Source: Burkholderia sp. PAMC 26561
GTDB lineage: Bacteria; Pseudomonadota; Gammaproteobacteria; Burkholderiales; Burkholderiaceae
Assembly (NCBI RefSeq): GCF_001557535.2
Contig: NZ_CP014315.1
Span: forward strand, 992,001 to 1,056,000
Direction: 5' to 3'
Length of the DNA stretch: 64,000 nt
Part shown: piece by piece, positions 43,115 through 51,475 of the stretch
Layout of the letters: each line of letters starts with the position of its first letter
Numbering within the stretch: position 1 is the stretch's first letter
Position numbers and translations under genes: made by a program
Notes under the pieces: model-generated
Databases searched by the model: none
Seen by the model: the letters and a program-made list of their open reading frames with translations, nothing else
Told to the model about the DNA's origin: nothing

Positions 43115-44977
43115 CTAGAAAAACCCCTGCGCACTCGTGCATCCGCAACCCCGCACGAACGCAAGCTGCTCATCGGTCTCGATCCCTTCCGCCGTCGTCG
43201 GAATCCCGAGTTCCCTCGCGAGCGCCACGATCCCGCGCACGACCGCCGCCGATTCCCTCCGATGCACTGATTCCCGTACGAACGAGCTATCGATCTTGAG
43301 CGTATCGAAGGAAAAGCGGCACAAGTTCGATAGCGTCGAAAACCCCGTGCCGAAATCATCGAGCGCCAGGCCGATACCCATTGCACGAAGCCGTTCCACG
43401 TTGCGGCGCGTCGGGCCGTCGTCGCTCATCAGCACGGTTTCCGTCACCTCGATATTCAAACGCGAGGGCGCCATATCGTATTCGCGAAGCACCGATGCCA
43501 CGAGGTCCGCGAACGTCTCCTCGCGCAACTGGACCGGCGACACGTTCACCGCGACGACCACCGGTTCGCGCCATCCGGCCGCTTCCTCGCATGAGCGCCG
43601 CAGCACCCATTCGCCGAGCGGCAGGATCAGCCCCGTGCGTTCGGCAATAGGCACGAACGTGGTGGGCGGCAACTCGCCGCGCGTGGGATGGGTCCATCGG
43701 ACGAGGGCTTCGCGGCCAGTCGTGACACCGCTCGCGAGATTGACGATCGCCTGATATTCCATGCGCAAGCCACTGCCGAAAGCCTGGAGCGCGCCTTCGA
43801 GATCGCTGCGCAAGAGACTCAGGCTGTCATCGGAGGCGTGCGCCTGGGCATCGAAAACTGCAAACGCGCTTTTGCCGCTGCGCTTGACGGCATAAAGCGC
43901 GCGGTCCGCGCAGATCAGCAACTGCGGTCCGGTGTCGCCATGCTCGGGGTACTGCGAAATGCCGACGCTGGCGCCAATGCGCACGAGCGCGTCATTGAGC
44001 ACGAACGGCCGGGCGAGCGTCTTTACAATCTGGTCGGCGAGCAGGCGGACCTCTTCGCTGAGAGACGCATCGTTCGATATGGCGACGAACTCGTCTCCCG
44101 CCAGACGTCCGACAATATCGCCCTGGCGTAGCACCGCCCGCAAACGTCTCGCCGATTCCTGCAGCACGAGATCGCCGGCGGCGTGGCCGAGGCTGTCGTT
44201 GATCGCCTTGAAACCGTCCAGATCGATAAGCAATACGGCAAACGATCCGGGGCGCAGCGCGGGTTCGGCATCGGTACGATTGAGCAGCAACTCGCTGATG
44301 CGCGCACGGTTGGGAAGACCCGTCAGGCTGTCGTGGCGCGCAAGACGGTTGCTGGTTTCCTGCGCCCGCAGCATGGCGACCGTGTCCTTGTTGCTGCGCA
44401 GTGCGACCGTGAAAAATCCTGCGGCACAGAACGGCGCCTGGAACAGCAGCACGATCTTTCCCGATCCGGGCGACATTGCCGCGCCCAGGCCGAGCAGCGC
44501 AAAGATGACGGATATCTGGATCATCACGAGCCGCGGCGTGCCGGCATTGCGCCCGGCCAGTCCACCGACCACGCCGACCGCGCAGACGTTGCCCAACAGA
44601 AAGAGCGTCTGGTCGCCGCTGATGTTGCAAAGCAGCGCGCCGAGTCCGAGGAGCGCGCTCCACACAATGCTGGCGACAAGGAAAAGCGACGTAGGGGTAG
44701 GTTCGTTGCGCTCGCTGCGCCTGCAGCAAACGGCGATCAGCAACAGCCGCGCGGCCAGAACCACGAGCACGGCCAGCGTCCAGGCCAGGTAGCCCGCGCC
44801 CGGGTAGAGATATAACGCCGTCAGACAAACGCTGAGCTCGCAAATCGATGCCATGACAATCGACGTTGTCCTGGTGAAAAGATTCGAGAGCAGGACTTGC
44901 CGGTTGTCGGCGCTCAGGTCTTGAGCGGATCCTACGAGCCATTTGAAAAATGGCGACTGCGGTTCGCTGAACGCCAT
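43115..44977 (-). CDS. GGDEF-EAL bifunctional cyclic-di-GMP signalling protein
   Basis: A 620-residue membrane protein. Residues about 35-195 form six or so helices as a sensor region. The GGDEF domain (about 212-375) has A293-G-D-E-F297 as active-site loop, with 'DLDGFKAINDSLGHAAGD' intact. The EAL domain (about 385-620) has E423-A-L-V-R-W, 'DDFGTGFSTL' (540-549), K561 and E597 ('AEGIE'), so the metal and catalytic residues for c-di-GMP hydrolysis look present. The protein ends at 'SAQGFF', a little short of the usual EAL end. It has a single-gene transcript. Confidence 0.93.
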   Translation of the reverse strand: MAFSEPQSPFFKWLVGSAQDLSADNRQVLLSNLFTRTTSIVMASICELSVCLTALYLYPGAGYLAWTLAVLVVLAARLLLIAVCCRRSERNEPTPTSLFLVASIVWSALLGLGALLCNISGDQTLFLLGNVCAVGVVGGLAGRNAGTPRLVMIQISVIFALLGLGAAMSPGSGKIVLLFQAPFCAAGFFTVALRSNKDTVAMLRAQETSNRLARHDSLTGLPNRARISELLLNRTDAEPALRPGSFAVLLIDLDGFKAINDSLGHAAGDLVLQESARRLRAVLRQGDIVGRLAGDEFVAISNDASLSEEVRLLADQIVKTLARPFVLNDALVRIGASVGISQYPEHGDTGPQLLICADRALYAVKRSGKSAFAVFDAQAHASDDSLSLLRSDLEGALQAFGSGLRMEYQAIVNLASGVTTGREALVRWTHPTRGELPPTTFVPIAERTGLILPLGEWVLRRSCEEAAGWREPVVVAVNVSPVQLREETFADLVASVLREYDMAPSRLNIEVTETVLMSDDGPTRRNVERLRAMGIGLALDDFGTGFSTLSNLCRFSFDTLKIDSSFVRESVHRRESAAVVRGIVALARELGIPTTAEGIETDEQLAFVRGCGCTSAQGFF

Positions 44978-45180
44978 GGAGTGCGCAATGTATGGTGGTT
45001 ATATGGTTATCGGCGCGACTGGCTTTTTCTGTTGCGAATTATCACGTGAATTGCGCGTTTCGCTGAGATAAATCTATCCTGACGTATATGCAAGGCGTGG
45101 TTGGCTGCGAAGAAGAAACAGATCATGGCGGCTTGCAAACGGCAAAACGGCCGTTGATGAACAGCCGATTTGCGGTTACG

Positions 45181-45648
45181 TCACGGCTCTCCGACCGACA
45201 TCACGCCCAGATAGGACTCCAGTCTCAATGCGCGGTCGCGCGTGAGGGACATGCCTTCGTCTTCCTGCATCGGGACGTACATCGTGCCCTGGCGCGTTGC
45301 GAAAATTGCCGATTGCGTCGCCAGTTCGGCATCGCGGAAAGTCAGCCAGGTCCGCTGCGATGCCTTCAGCTTTTGTGCGGGCACGGCCGGAAGCGTCTTC
45401 AGCAAGCGCTGATACGCAACGTTCAATCGATGATCAAACGCCTTGTAGGCGACCGAATAACAATCCGACATGTCCGCGGTCGAGATGGTCTTCGGATTGT
45501 TCAGGCACGCGTCCAGCGCGTCGGATGTCTTGTCCCTGGGTTCTGCGGACGCGGCGAAAGCCGATGTTGCTGTTGCCGCGCAGAGGCACGAAACCAGGAG
45601 CAGCGGGGCGATCCATCGGCCGGGTTCATGAGAGAGCTTGTTGATCAT
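45181..45648 (-). CDS. LprI/DUF1311 family periplasmic protein
   Basis: A 155-residue protein with an N-terminal signal (about 1-33, ending AFA). A DUF1311 domain follows: 'TADMSDCYSVAYKAFDHRLNVAYQRLLKTL' and 'LKASQRTWLTFRDAELATQS', the block seen in LprI lysozyme-inhibitor-like proteins. The role is unproven; envelope protection is a family-level guess. Start choice is weak: neither ATG 45648 nor 45681 has a clear Shine-Dalgarno; 45648 gives the tidier signal peptide. It lies just downstream of the beta-lactamase gene in the same direction (57-nt gap). Confidence 0.78.
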   Translation of the reverse strand: MINKLSHEPGRWIAPLLLVSCLCAATATSAFAASAEPRDKTSDALDACLNNPKTISTADMSDCYSVAYKAFDHRLNVAYQRLLKTLPAVPAQKLKASQRTWLTFRDAELATQSAIFATRQGTMYVPMQEDEGMSLTRDRALRLESYLGVMSVGEP

Positions 45649-45705
45649 CGAAGCGGGTCTGTTGACATGAAGGATCGCCATTGTGCCGTGCATTTCATGT
45701 CGGTC

Positions 45706-46611
45706 TTAAAACGACGACACAACCAGTCCGCCAATATCCGCAATCGCCGCTTCCCTGCGAGCGGTTTGCGCGCTCGTTTGTGTCAGATAAGCCGTGACGA
45801 GCAGCGGCGCGCGTTTGGGCGGCCAGATGATCGCAATGTCATTGGTCGAGCCGTGCGACCCTGTGCCGGTTTTATCGCCGACGCGCCAGTCCTTCGGCAG
45901 CTTCTCGCGAATGCGCTTCGCGCCGGTCTTGTTCGCGATCAGCCAGTCCCGCAACTGGGCGCATGAACTCACCGATAACCGGTCCGTCAGCAGCAGCGTG
46001 CGCATATTGGCGAGCATGGCGTTGGGCGTGGTGGTATCGCGCGGATCGCCAGGCGTGCTTTCGTTGAGCGTCGGTTCGTTGCGGTCGAGGCGCGTTTGCG
46101 TGTCGCCCAAGGTCCGCACAAACGCAGTCAGCGCGGCCGGTCCGCCGAAGCTCGCGAGCAGCAGGTTGGCGGCGGTGTTGTCGCTGAGGGTGATCGCAGC
46201 TTCGCAGAGCGCGGCGACACTCAAGCCCGCGCTGTCGGCGTGATGTTGCGTGACGGGCGAGTAATCGACCAGATCGCTCTTCGAATAGACGATCTTCCGC
46301 CTCAGGTCTTCCTCGCCCTTGTCCACGCGCGCCAGTACGAAACCGGCGGCGAGGAACTTGAAGGTGCTGCACATGGGAAACGCTTCGTCGGCGCGCAGTC
46401 CGGCGTGGGCGCCTGAACCCGTGTCCAGGACCGAGACACCGAGCCGGCCACTGGTGCTCGCTTCGATCCGCGCGAGCCGTTTGCTTATCTTGTCCGCTAG
46501 ACCGGCGCCATTGCTATCTGCGGCCATCGCCCATTCTCCAAACGATGCCGCCACAACACCAGCTAGGGACGCGCCCGCAAGAGCGCCCGTGAATATCCGC
46601 CGTGTAACCAT
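45706..46611 (-). CDS. Class A beta-lactamase
   Basis: A 301-residue serine beta-lactamase. Catalytic motifs are S82-T-F-K85, S143-D-N145, E179-P-T-L-N183 (the Glu166 omega-loop motif) and K247-T-G249. The N-terminus MVTRRIFTGALAGAS carries an RR pair before a hydrophobic stretch, which resembles a twin-arginine export signal, as reported for Burkholderia PenA-like enzymes. A Cys precedes the active serine (C81) but the usual partner at position 238 is Gly, so no carbapenemase-type disulfide. GGAGG lies six bases before the ATG. It is divergent from the AmpR-like gene. Confidence 0.94.
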   Translation of the reverse strand: MVTRRIFTGALAGASLAGVVAASFGEWAMAADSNGAGLADKISKRLARIEASTSGRLGVSVLDTGSGAHAGLRADEAFPMCSTFKFLAAGFVLARVDKGEEDLRRKIVYSKSDLVDYSPVTQHHADSAGLSVAALCEAAITLSDNTAANLLLASFGGPAALTAFVRTLGDTQTRLDRNEPTLNESTPGDPRDTTTPNAMLANMRTLLLTDRLSVSSCAQLRDWLIANKTGAKRIREKLPKDWRVGDKTGTGSHGSTNDIAIIWPPKRAPLLVTAYLTQTSAQTARREAAIADIGGLVVSSF

Positions 46612-46633
46612 TGATCCTCCATTCGTGACCTGA

Positions 46634-46647
46634 ATTGAGCGCTCAAT
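46634..46647. promoter_or_regulatory. Palindrome in the bla/ampR-like intergenic region
   Basis: ATTGAGC-GCTCAAT is a perfect 14-bp palindrome in the 113 bp between the divergent beta-lactamase and LysR genes. LysR/AmpR proteins bind such spots, so this is the best operator candidate here. Confidence 0.5.
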
Positions 46648-46724
46648 ATCGACGGTTTGGATCGCACTGACAAACGATGATAAATTGACGCGCACCCAAG
46701 AAAATCTAATGGATCGGCTAAATC

Positions 46725-47600
46725 ATGCGGCCTTATCTCCCTCTGAACGCCTTGCGGGCGTTCGAATCGTCCGCGCGGCATCTGAGCTTCACGCGCGCCG
46801 CGCTCGAACTGAATGTCACGCAGGCGGCGGTCAGCCAGCAAGTGAGATCGCTTGAAGAACGGCTTGGCACGACGCTCTTCAAGCGCTTGCCGCGCGGCCT
46901 TGGGATGACCGACGAAGGCCTCGCGCTGCGCCCGGTCCTGACCGATGCGTTCGATCGGATCGAAGCTGTCCTCAAGCAATTCGATGGCGGCCATTTCCAC
47001 GAGGTGCTGACGGTCGGCGCCGTCGGCACCTTCGCGGTCGGCTGGCTGATGCCGCGCCTCAAGTCGTTCCGCGCGGCGCATCCGTTTATCGAACTGCGTT
47101 TGCTCACGCATAACAACCTGGTCGATCTGGCAACCGAAGGGCTGGACTTCGCGATTCGTTTCGGCGACGGCACATGGCCGGGTTCGGTCGCGACCAAGCT
47201 CTTCGACGCGCCGCTTGCCATCTTGTGTTCGCCGGAGATCGGGCAGCGGCTCGATCAGCCCGAGGCGCTTGCCAACGAGACGTTGTTGCGCTCGTATCGT
47301 GTCGATGACTGGACGCGCTGGTTCGCCACCGCCGGCATCGCGCCGCGAACGCTGCGCGGTCCCGTATTCGATTCGTCGCGATTGATGGTGGAAGCAGCCA
47401 TGCAGGGCGCGGGCGTGGCGCTCGCGCCCGCCGTGATGTTCGAGCGCGAACTGAACATGGGCAGTCTCGTTCGTCCGTTCAGCGTCGAGGTGAACGCGGG
47501 CAGCTACTGGCTGACATCAGTGAGAGGAAAAAGCATGACACCCGCCATGCTTTCCTTCAGCAACTGGATTGCCGGCGAAGTCTCGACGGGACACTCATAA
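46725..47600 (+). CDS. ampR: AmpR/PenR-like LysR regulator of the beta-lactamase
   Basis: A 291-residue LysR protein whose start 'MRPYLPLNALRAFESSARHLSFTRAALELNVTQAAVSQQV' matches AmpR/PenR closely. The effector domain continues 'VGAVGTFAVGWLMPRLKSF' and 'THNNLVDLATEGLDFAIRFGDG', again as in AmpR. In characterised systems AmpR binds muropeptides and switches from repression to activation of the beta-lactamase gene. The gene is divergent from the class A bla gene, the canonical arrangement, so inducible expression is expected. Its stop overlaps that of the truncated LuxR-type gene by three bases. Confidence 0.9.
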   Translation: MRPYLPLNALRAFESSARHLSFTRAALELNVTQAAVSQQVRSLEERLGTTLFKRLPRGLGMTDEGLALRPVLTDAFDRIEAVLKQFDGGHFHEVLTVGAVGTFAVGWLMPRLKSFRAAHPFIELRLLTHNNLVDLATEGLDFAIRFGDGTWPGSVATKLFDAPLAILCSPEIGQRLDQPEALANETLLRSYRVDDWTRWFATAGIAPRTLRGPVFDSSRLMVEAAMQGAGVALAPAVMFERELNMGSLVRPFSVEVNAGSYWLTSVRGKSMTPAMLSFSNWIAGEVSTGHS

Positions 47601-47984
47601 GAAACCCATGCCCGATGCCTTGAGCGTGGCGGCGGCGCGCGTCGAACACTCGAGCTTGCGGAATACGCTCTCCACATGCGTGCGTACGGTGCTCGGGCTC
47701 AGTTCGAGTTCGCGCGCGGCTTCCTTGTTGCTCGCGCCACGGCTGATGGATCGCAGGACGTCGATTTCACGCGCCGACAAGCGCACTGCGGGCGGCCTTG
47801 CGCTGTATCGTTCGCTAGGGGTTGGCGCAGGACCTGAGGCGAGCAGCGCATCCATGACGGTGGTATCGAAGCGTCCTTGCGCTGTTTCGGCCCGAAGCAA
47901 TTCGGCCGCGGCGTGTGGGCTCATGGCTTCGCGCCACGGGCGTGGCGAGCGCAACGCCACCCATGCGGCGGACGCGGCCAGCAT
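47595..47984 (-). pseudogene. HD-domain/LuxR-type regulator, C-terminal remnant
   Basis: The last about 130 codons of a leftward gene. 'MLAASAAWVALRSPRPWREAMSPHAAAELLRAE' matches the end of an HD-GYP phosphohydrolase domain, and 'LSAREIDVLRSISRGASNKEAARELELSPSTVRTHVESVFRKL' is a complete LuxR-type HTH. Nothing resembling the HD domain core or an upstream sensor lies before about 47985. Homology stops where a rightward hydrolase remnant begins. The frame happens to remain open further upstream, but that part is antisense to the hydrolase. It is therefore a 5'-truncated gene. Confidence 0.7.
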
Positions 47985-48575
47985 GTAGTCGCGGTCCAGA
48001 ATCCGCTGAGCTCGCTCGCCGATGACGCCGCCGCAGCCAAACGCGCGATCGATGCGCAAAACGGGCCGGTCGTGCTCGTCGGCCATTCGTGGGGCGGCGT
48101 GGTGATCACCGAGGCCGGCAACGACGACAAGGTGAAGGCGCTCGTCTACGTCGCCGCGTTCGCGCCGGACAACAACACGTCGATCAACGACATGCTCAAG
48201 GGCAAGCCGGCGCCTGCCTGGGCAAGTGAATTGCAAAAGGATTCAGGCAATTACCTGACGCTTTCCACCGATGCAATCATCCACCAGTTCGCGCAGGATC
48301 TGCCGGTGCCACAGGCCCGGCTGATCGCCGCGACGCAAGGTCCATGGGCGGCCAGCGCGACTGACGACAAGGTGTCGACCGCTGCATGGCACTCGAAGCC
48401 GTCGTGGTTTGTCATCGCCGACAAGGATCACATGATCGATCCGCGTCTGCAAACAGCCATGGCCGCTCAAATCGGCGCGACTACCACGCATGTCAATTCG
48501 AGCCACGTGGCGATGGTGAGCCAGCCGAACGCAGTGGCGGCAGCGATCATCGCGGCGGCAACCAAGGTGCATTGA
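47979..48575 (+). pseudogene. Alpha/beta hydrolase, N-terminally truncated
   Basis: About 198 codons of an alpha/beta hydrolase, starting in mid-domain at 'HVVAVQNPLSSLADDAAAAKRAIDAQ'. The nucleophile elbow 'VVLVGHSWGGVVITEAG' is kept, as are the acid region 'DKDHMIDP' and the catalytic His in 'SSHVAMVSQP'. The missing part should hold a signal peptide and the oxyanion-loop 'HGAF'-type segment, about 80 residues. An ATG upstream at 47877 keeps the frame open, but its sequence is antisense to the LuxR remnant and matches no hydrolase. Loss of the oxyanion loop makes activity unlikely. Confidence 0.7.
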
Positions 48576-48745
48576 TGAATCGGGATAGGCAGGGTTGCAC
48601 GATTTGATTCGCGATCCCGGTCGTCCTTGCATCGGCTGCAAGTTTGCAGTCCAGTAGATTTTTCGGCGCGCTGTGTGGAATTTTCCCTTGATTCGAGGCG
48701 TTATCCGAACGAACCGCAGCAGAGCGGGAACCATCGGAGCCTAGA

Positions 48746-49186
48746 ATGTTCGACTATCGGCGCATCCTCACGTGTTACGACGACACGGCGGAGATGAAGG
48801 CGGCGTTGCATCACGCAACATCGCTTGGAAAATCCTTGCGGGCGGAGTTGCACGTGCTGGTTGTCATCGATAAAGCCGCAATGGTGTCGTCCACACTCGG
48901 CCTGCCGTCCGATGGCGCTTATATGAACATCGAGCATACGGCGCGCGAGACGTTGAAGCGCGGGCTTGATCTTGCACAGGAGCGTGGCGTAAGCGCGCAC
49001 GGGCACGTTGCGGTGGGCAATATCGTCGATAACGTGCGGCACTACGCCGAGGCGTTGCGCGCTGATTTCGTGGTGGTGGGGCACAGGCGACGGTCCGGAT
49101 TTGCACGCCTGTGGCATGGGCCGGCGCCGCATCAGACGCTGATCGGACGATGCGGGGAGAGTGCTGTGATTACGGTGACGGTTTAA
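48746..49186 (+). CDS. Universal stress protein (UspA family)
   Basis: A 146-residue single-domain Usp. It begins 'MFDYRRILTCYDDTAEMKAALHHATSLGKSLRAELHVLVVID', with the conserved first strand and an Asp expected to contact adenine. The C-terminal part has 'ADFVVVGHRRRSGFARLW' followed by 'ESAVITVTV', the usual place of the ATP-binding G-2x-G-9x-G loop. Family members bind ATP or ADP and support stress survival. Monocistronic, with a shared terminator to the right. Confidence 0.9.
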   Translation: MFDYRRILTCYDDTAEMKAALHHATSLGKSLRAELHVLVVIDKAAMVSSTLGLPSDGAYMNIEHTARETLKRGLDLAQERGVSAHGHVAVGNIVDNVRHYAEALRADFVVVGHRRRSGFARLWHGPAPHQTLIGRCGESAVITVTV

Positions 49187-49224
49187 AAAAACGGCGTGCC
49201 AGTCGGTCCGGCACGCCGTCTTTG
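49185..49224. terminator. Bidirectional rho-independent terminator
   Basis: ACGGCGTGCC (49191-49200) pairs perfectly with GGCACGCCGT (49210-49219) around a 9-nt loop. A six-A run on the left gives a T-run for the leftward porin gene, and CTTTGT on the right serves the rightward universal stress gene less strongly. Confidence 0.85.
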
Positions 49225-49233
49225 TATGTCAGA

Positions 49234-50442
49234 TCAGAACCGGTGGATGATACCCACGCCCGCCGCAAACTGGCTCGGCGACGAAGATGGCGCCGACTGG
49301 AAACCATCGCCGATTGCCGACGTTGCGTTGATGATGCTTACGCCGTTCGTGCCGAGCGTCTTGCCGTTCGCGCGCTGATAAGCCTGCAGAGCGTAAAGGC
49401 CCGTGCGCTTGGACAACGAATAGTACTCGGACAGGTTGAACTGCTGGTACTGAGCGGAACTGGTGATGCCGTTGGCCTTCGTCGCACGCGTATAGCTATA
49501 GCCCGCAGCGAGGTCGATCAGCGTAACCGGTTTCCAGTGCAGCACGGCGCCGCCCGTGTTGAAGATCTCGGTCGTCTTGAAGCTCGAGTTGATGCCCGGG
49601 ATGTACTGCACGTTCGAATATGTGAACGTGATGTCGAGCGCTTGCGTGAACGTATAACCGCCGGCGACCGCAATGCGCTGCTGCGCCTGCGCGGTCTGAT
49701 AGCCATTGGTCACCGCCGATACACCCGATTGCCCCGCCGAGTTCGTGGTGGAATCCGCGCCGAACGCGCCGCCGCCCGGCGTCGAGTTGTTGATGCGCGT
49801 GATGCCTGCCGCAAGGCCGAACGGACCATTCGCGTACTGGACCGCGCCGCTCCACGTCGAGCCTTGATTCACGCTGCCGGGAACGCCTGCGAACGAATAT
49901 GAGCCGCTGATCGTGACGCCATAAAATTTCGGCGACGTATAGACCAGCGAATTGTTCGCACGATAAATCGTATCGAGTTCATCCAGGTCGCCCGGATGCG
50001 CGCCGAACGCGCCGGTCAGCCAGGTGGTCGGGCTGTACGGCGCGAGCAGCGTGTAGTACGACGTGTACTGGCGGCCTGCGGTGAACGTACCGTAGGCGGG
50101 ATTCGTCAAGCCAACCCATGCCTGGCGGCCGAACATTGCGTTGGTGAATTGCTGGCCGCCCGTTGCCGAGTTGAAACCCGACTCGAGCTGGAAGATCGCC
50201 TTGTTGCCGCCGCCGAGGTCTTCTGCGCCCTTGAGGCCGAAACGGCTGCCTGCCCAGACGCCCGGCAGCATCTTGACGTTCGAGCGTCCGCCCTTGTTCG
50301 AACCCAGCGACGTCTGGCTGCTTTGATACGTGATCGAGTCATCGATAATGCCGTACAGCGTCACGCTGTTCTGGGCAAAGACCGGCGAAGCGAGGGTGGC
50401 AAGGCCGAGAAGGACGGCCTTTTTGGCGTGGCGTGACTGCAT
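49234..50442 (-). CDS. Gram-negative trimeric porin (OmpC/Bpp type)
   Basis: A 402-residue outer-membrane porin of the Burkholderia type. A signal peptide (1-23, ending VFAQ) precedes 'NSVTLYGIIDDSITYQSS', the standard first strand. 'SRFGLKGAEDLGGGNKAIFQLESGF' is the family block, and the final strand ends in the C-terminal Phe ('GVGIIHRF') needed for assembly. A 16-strand barrel is expected. AGGAG lies seven bases before the ATG. It follows the SMP-30 lactonase gene by 112 nt and may serve the same sugar-acid uptake path. Confidence 0.94.
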   Translation of the reverse strand: MQSRHAKKAVLLGLATLASPVFAQNSVTLYGIIDDSITYQSSQTSLGSNKGGRSNVKMLPGVWAGSRFGLKGAEDLGGGNKAIFQLESGFNSATGGQQFTNAMFGRQAWVGLTNPAYGTFTAGRQYTSYYTLLAPYSPTTWLTGAFGAHPGDLDELDTIYRANNSLVYTSPKFYGVTISGSYSFAGVPGSVNQGSTWSGAVQYANGPFGLAAGITRINNSTPGGGAFGADSTTNSAGQSGVSAVTNGYQTAQAQQRIAVAGGYTFTQALDITFTYSNVQYIPGINSSFKTTEIFNTGGAVLHWKPVTLIDLAAGYSYTRATKANGITSSAQYQQFNLSEYYSLSKRTGLYALQAYQRANGKTLGTNGVSIINATSAIGDGFQSAPSSSPSQFAAGVGIIHRF

Positions 50443-50554
50443 GAGATCTCCTCTTTTTTGTATCAATGATTGCGATGCGGCCAGCAGCGTCGCGGACAAT
50501 GTTTTACTACAAAGTGCCTGGCAATTCCTGTCGATTTGCATGCAGTGTTTGCCC

Positions 50555-51475
50555 TCATAGCAAACCCGCGTAATCGCATTCGTGCACGCCGCGAACACCT
50601 GGCCGGACTGCGAGCAGATGCCCGTCGAGTTCGTTGGCGCCGGTTGCTGGTTGTATGGATGTGATGAAGAGCGTGTCGAGATCGCGGCCGCCGAACGTGC
50701 ACATGGACGGCTTGCTGACTGGCAGTTCCAGGGTGCGGTCCAGTGCGCCGCCGGGCGTGAAGCGCAGCAGCACGCCGGCGTCGTTCGCGCAGGTCCAGTA
50801 GCAGCCGTCGGTATCGATTGCAGCGCCGTCCGGGCGTCCCTTGAAGCGGTTCAGATCGGCGAAGACACGGCGGTTGCGGGGCTCGCCGGAGTCGATGTCG
50901 AAGTCGAATGCCCACACGAGGCGGCGCGACGGATGCGAGTCCGAGAGGTACATCGTCGTGCCGTCGGGCGACCATGCCAGGCCGTTCTGCGTGATCAGAT
51001 CGCACACCACGGGCGCCGAAAGCAGGCCTTGTGCGTCGTATCGGTACAACACGCCAGCCGGGTTCGCCGCCGCCATGTCCTGCACCATCGTGCCGGCCCA
51101 GAAGCGGCCTTGCCGGTCGCATCGGCCGTCGTTGAAGCGCATGTCGGCGAAGGGGAAATCGGGCGCGGCGACCCGCCTCACAGTCACGTCATTCGCGTCC
51201 GATAGCGTCACTGCAAATAGCCCGGTCTCACAGCCCGCCAGCACGGTGCCGTTGCGATCGAACGCGATGCACGCAACCTTTTCCGGCAATACCCAGTCGG
51301 TGCGCGTACCTGTTTCCACCTGCACGCGGGCGATCGTGCGCGCGGGGATATCGACCCAGTACAACGCCTGTTCGGCTTCGCGCCATACCGGACTCTCGCC
51401 CACTTGCGCCGGGATCCGACCGGATGCTTCGACGCGTTCCACGTGTGCTGTTTTCATCGATGCATCGCTATGCAT
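50555..51475 (-). CDS. SMP-30/gluconolactonase family sugar lactonase
   Basis: A 306-residue six-bladed beta-propeller lactonase. Divalent metal ligands follow the SMP-30 pattern: Glu in 'QVGESPVW', Asn in 'MRFNDGRCD', Asn in 'TQNGLAWSPDG' and Asp in 'RPDGAAIDTDG'. It should hydrolyse an aldono-lactone. The ATG at 51475 overlaps the MFS stop codon by 8 nt; a second ATG six codons later (51457) is possible. Coupling to an ACS-family MFS gene fits a sugar-acid or sugar-lactone pathway. Confidence 0.9.
   Translation of the reverse strand: MHSDASMKTAHVERVEASGRIPAQVGESPVWREAEQALYWVDIPARTIARVQVETGTRTDWVLPEKVACIAFDRNGTVLAGCETGLFAVTLSDANDVTVRRVAAPDFPFADMRFNDGRCDRQGRFWAGTMVQDMAAANPAGVLYRYDAQGLLSAPVVCDLITQNGLAWSPDGTTMYLSDSHPSRRLVWAFDFDIDSGEPRNRRVFADLNRFKGRPDGAAIDTDGCYWTCANDAGVLLRFTPGGALDRTLELPVSKPSMCTFGGRDLDTLFITSIQPATGANELDGHLLAVRPGVRGVHECDYAGLL

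Noticed and set aside
47877..47978. ATG-initiated extension that would give the hydrolase a complete-looking start
   Set aside because: These codons are antisense to the LuxR-type remnant and match no hydrolase N-terminus; they are an accidental open frame across the junction.
49191..49219. Inverted repeat considered as an operator
   Set aside because: The A-run and T-rich flanks and the position between convergent genes fit a bidirectional terminator instead.
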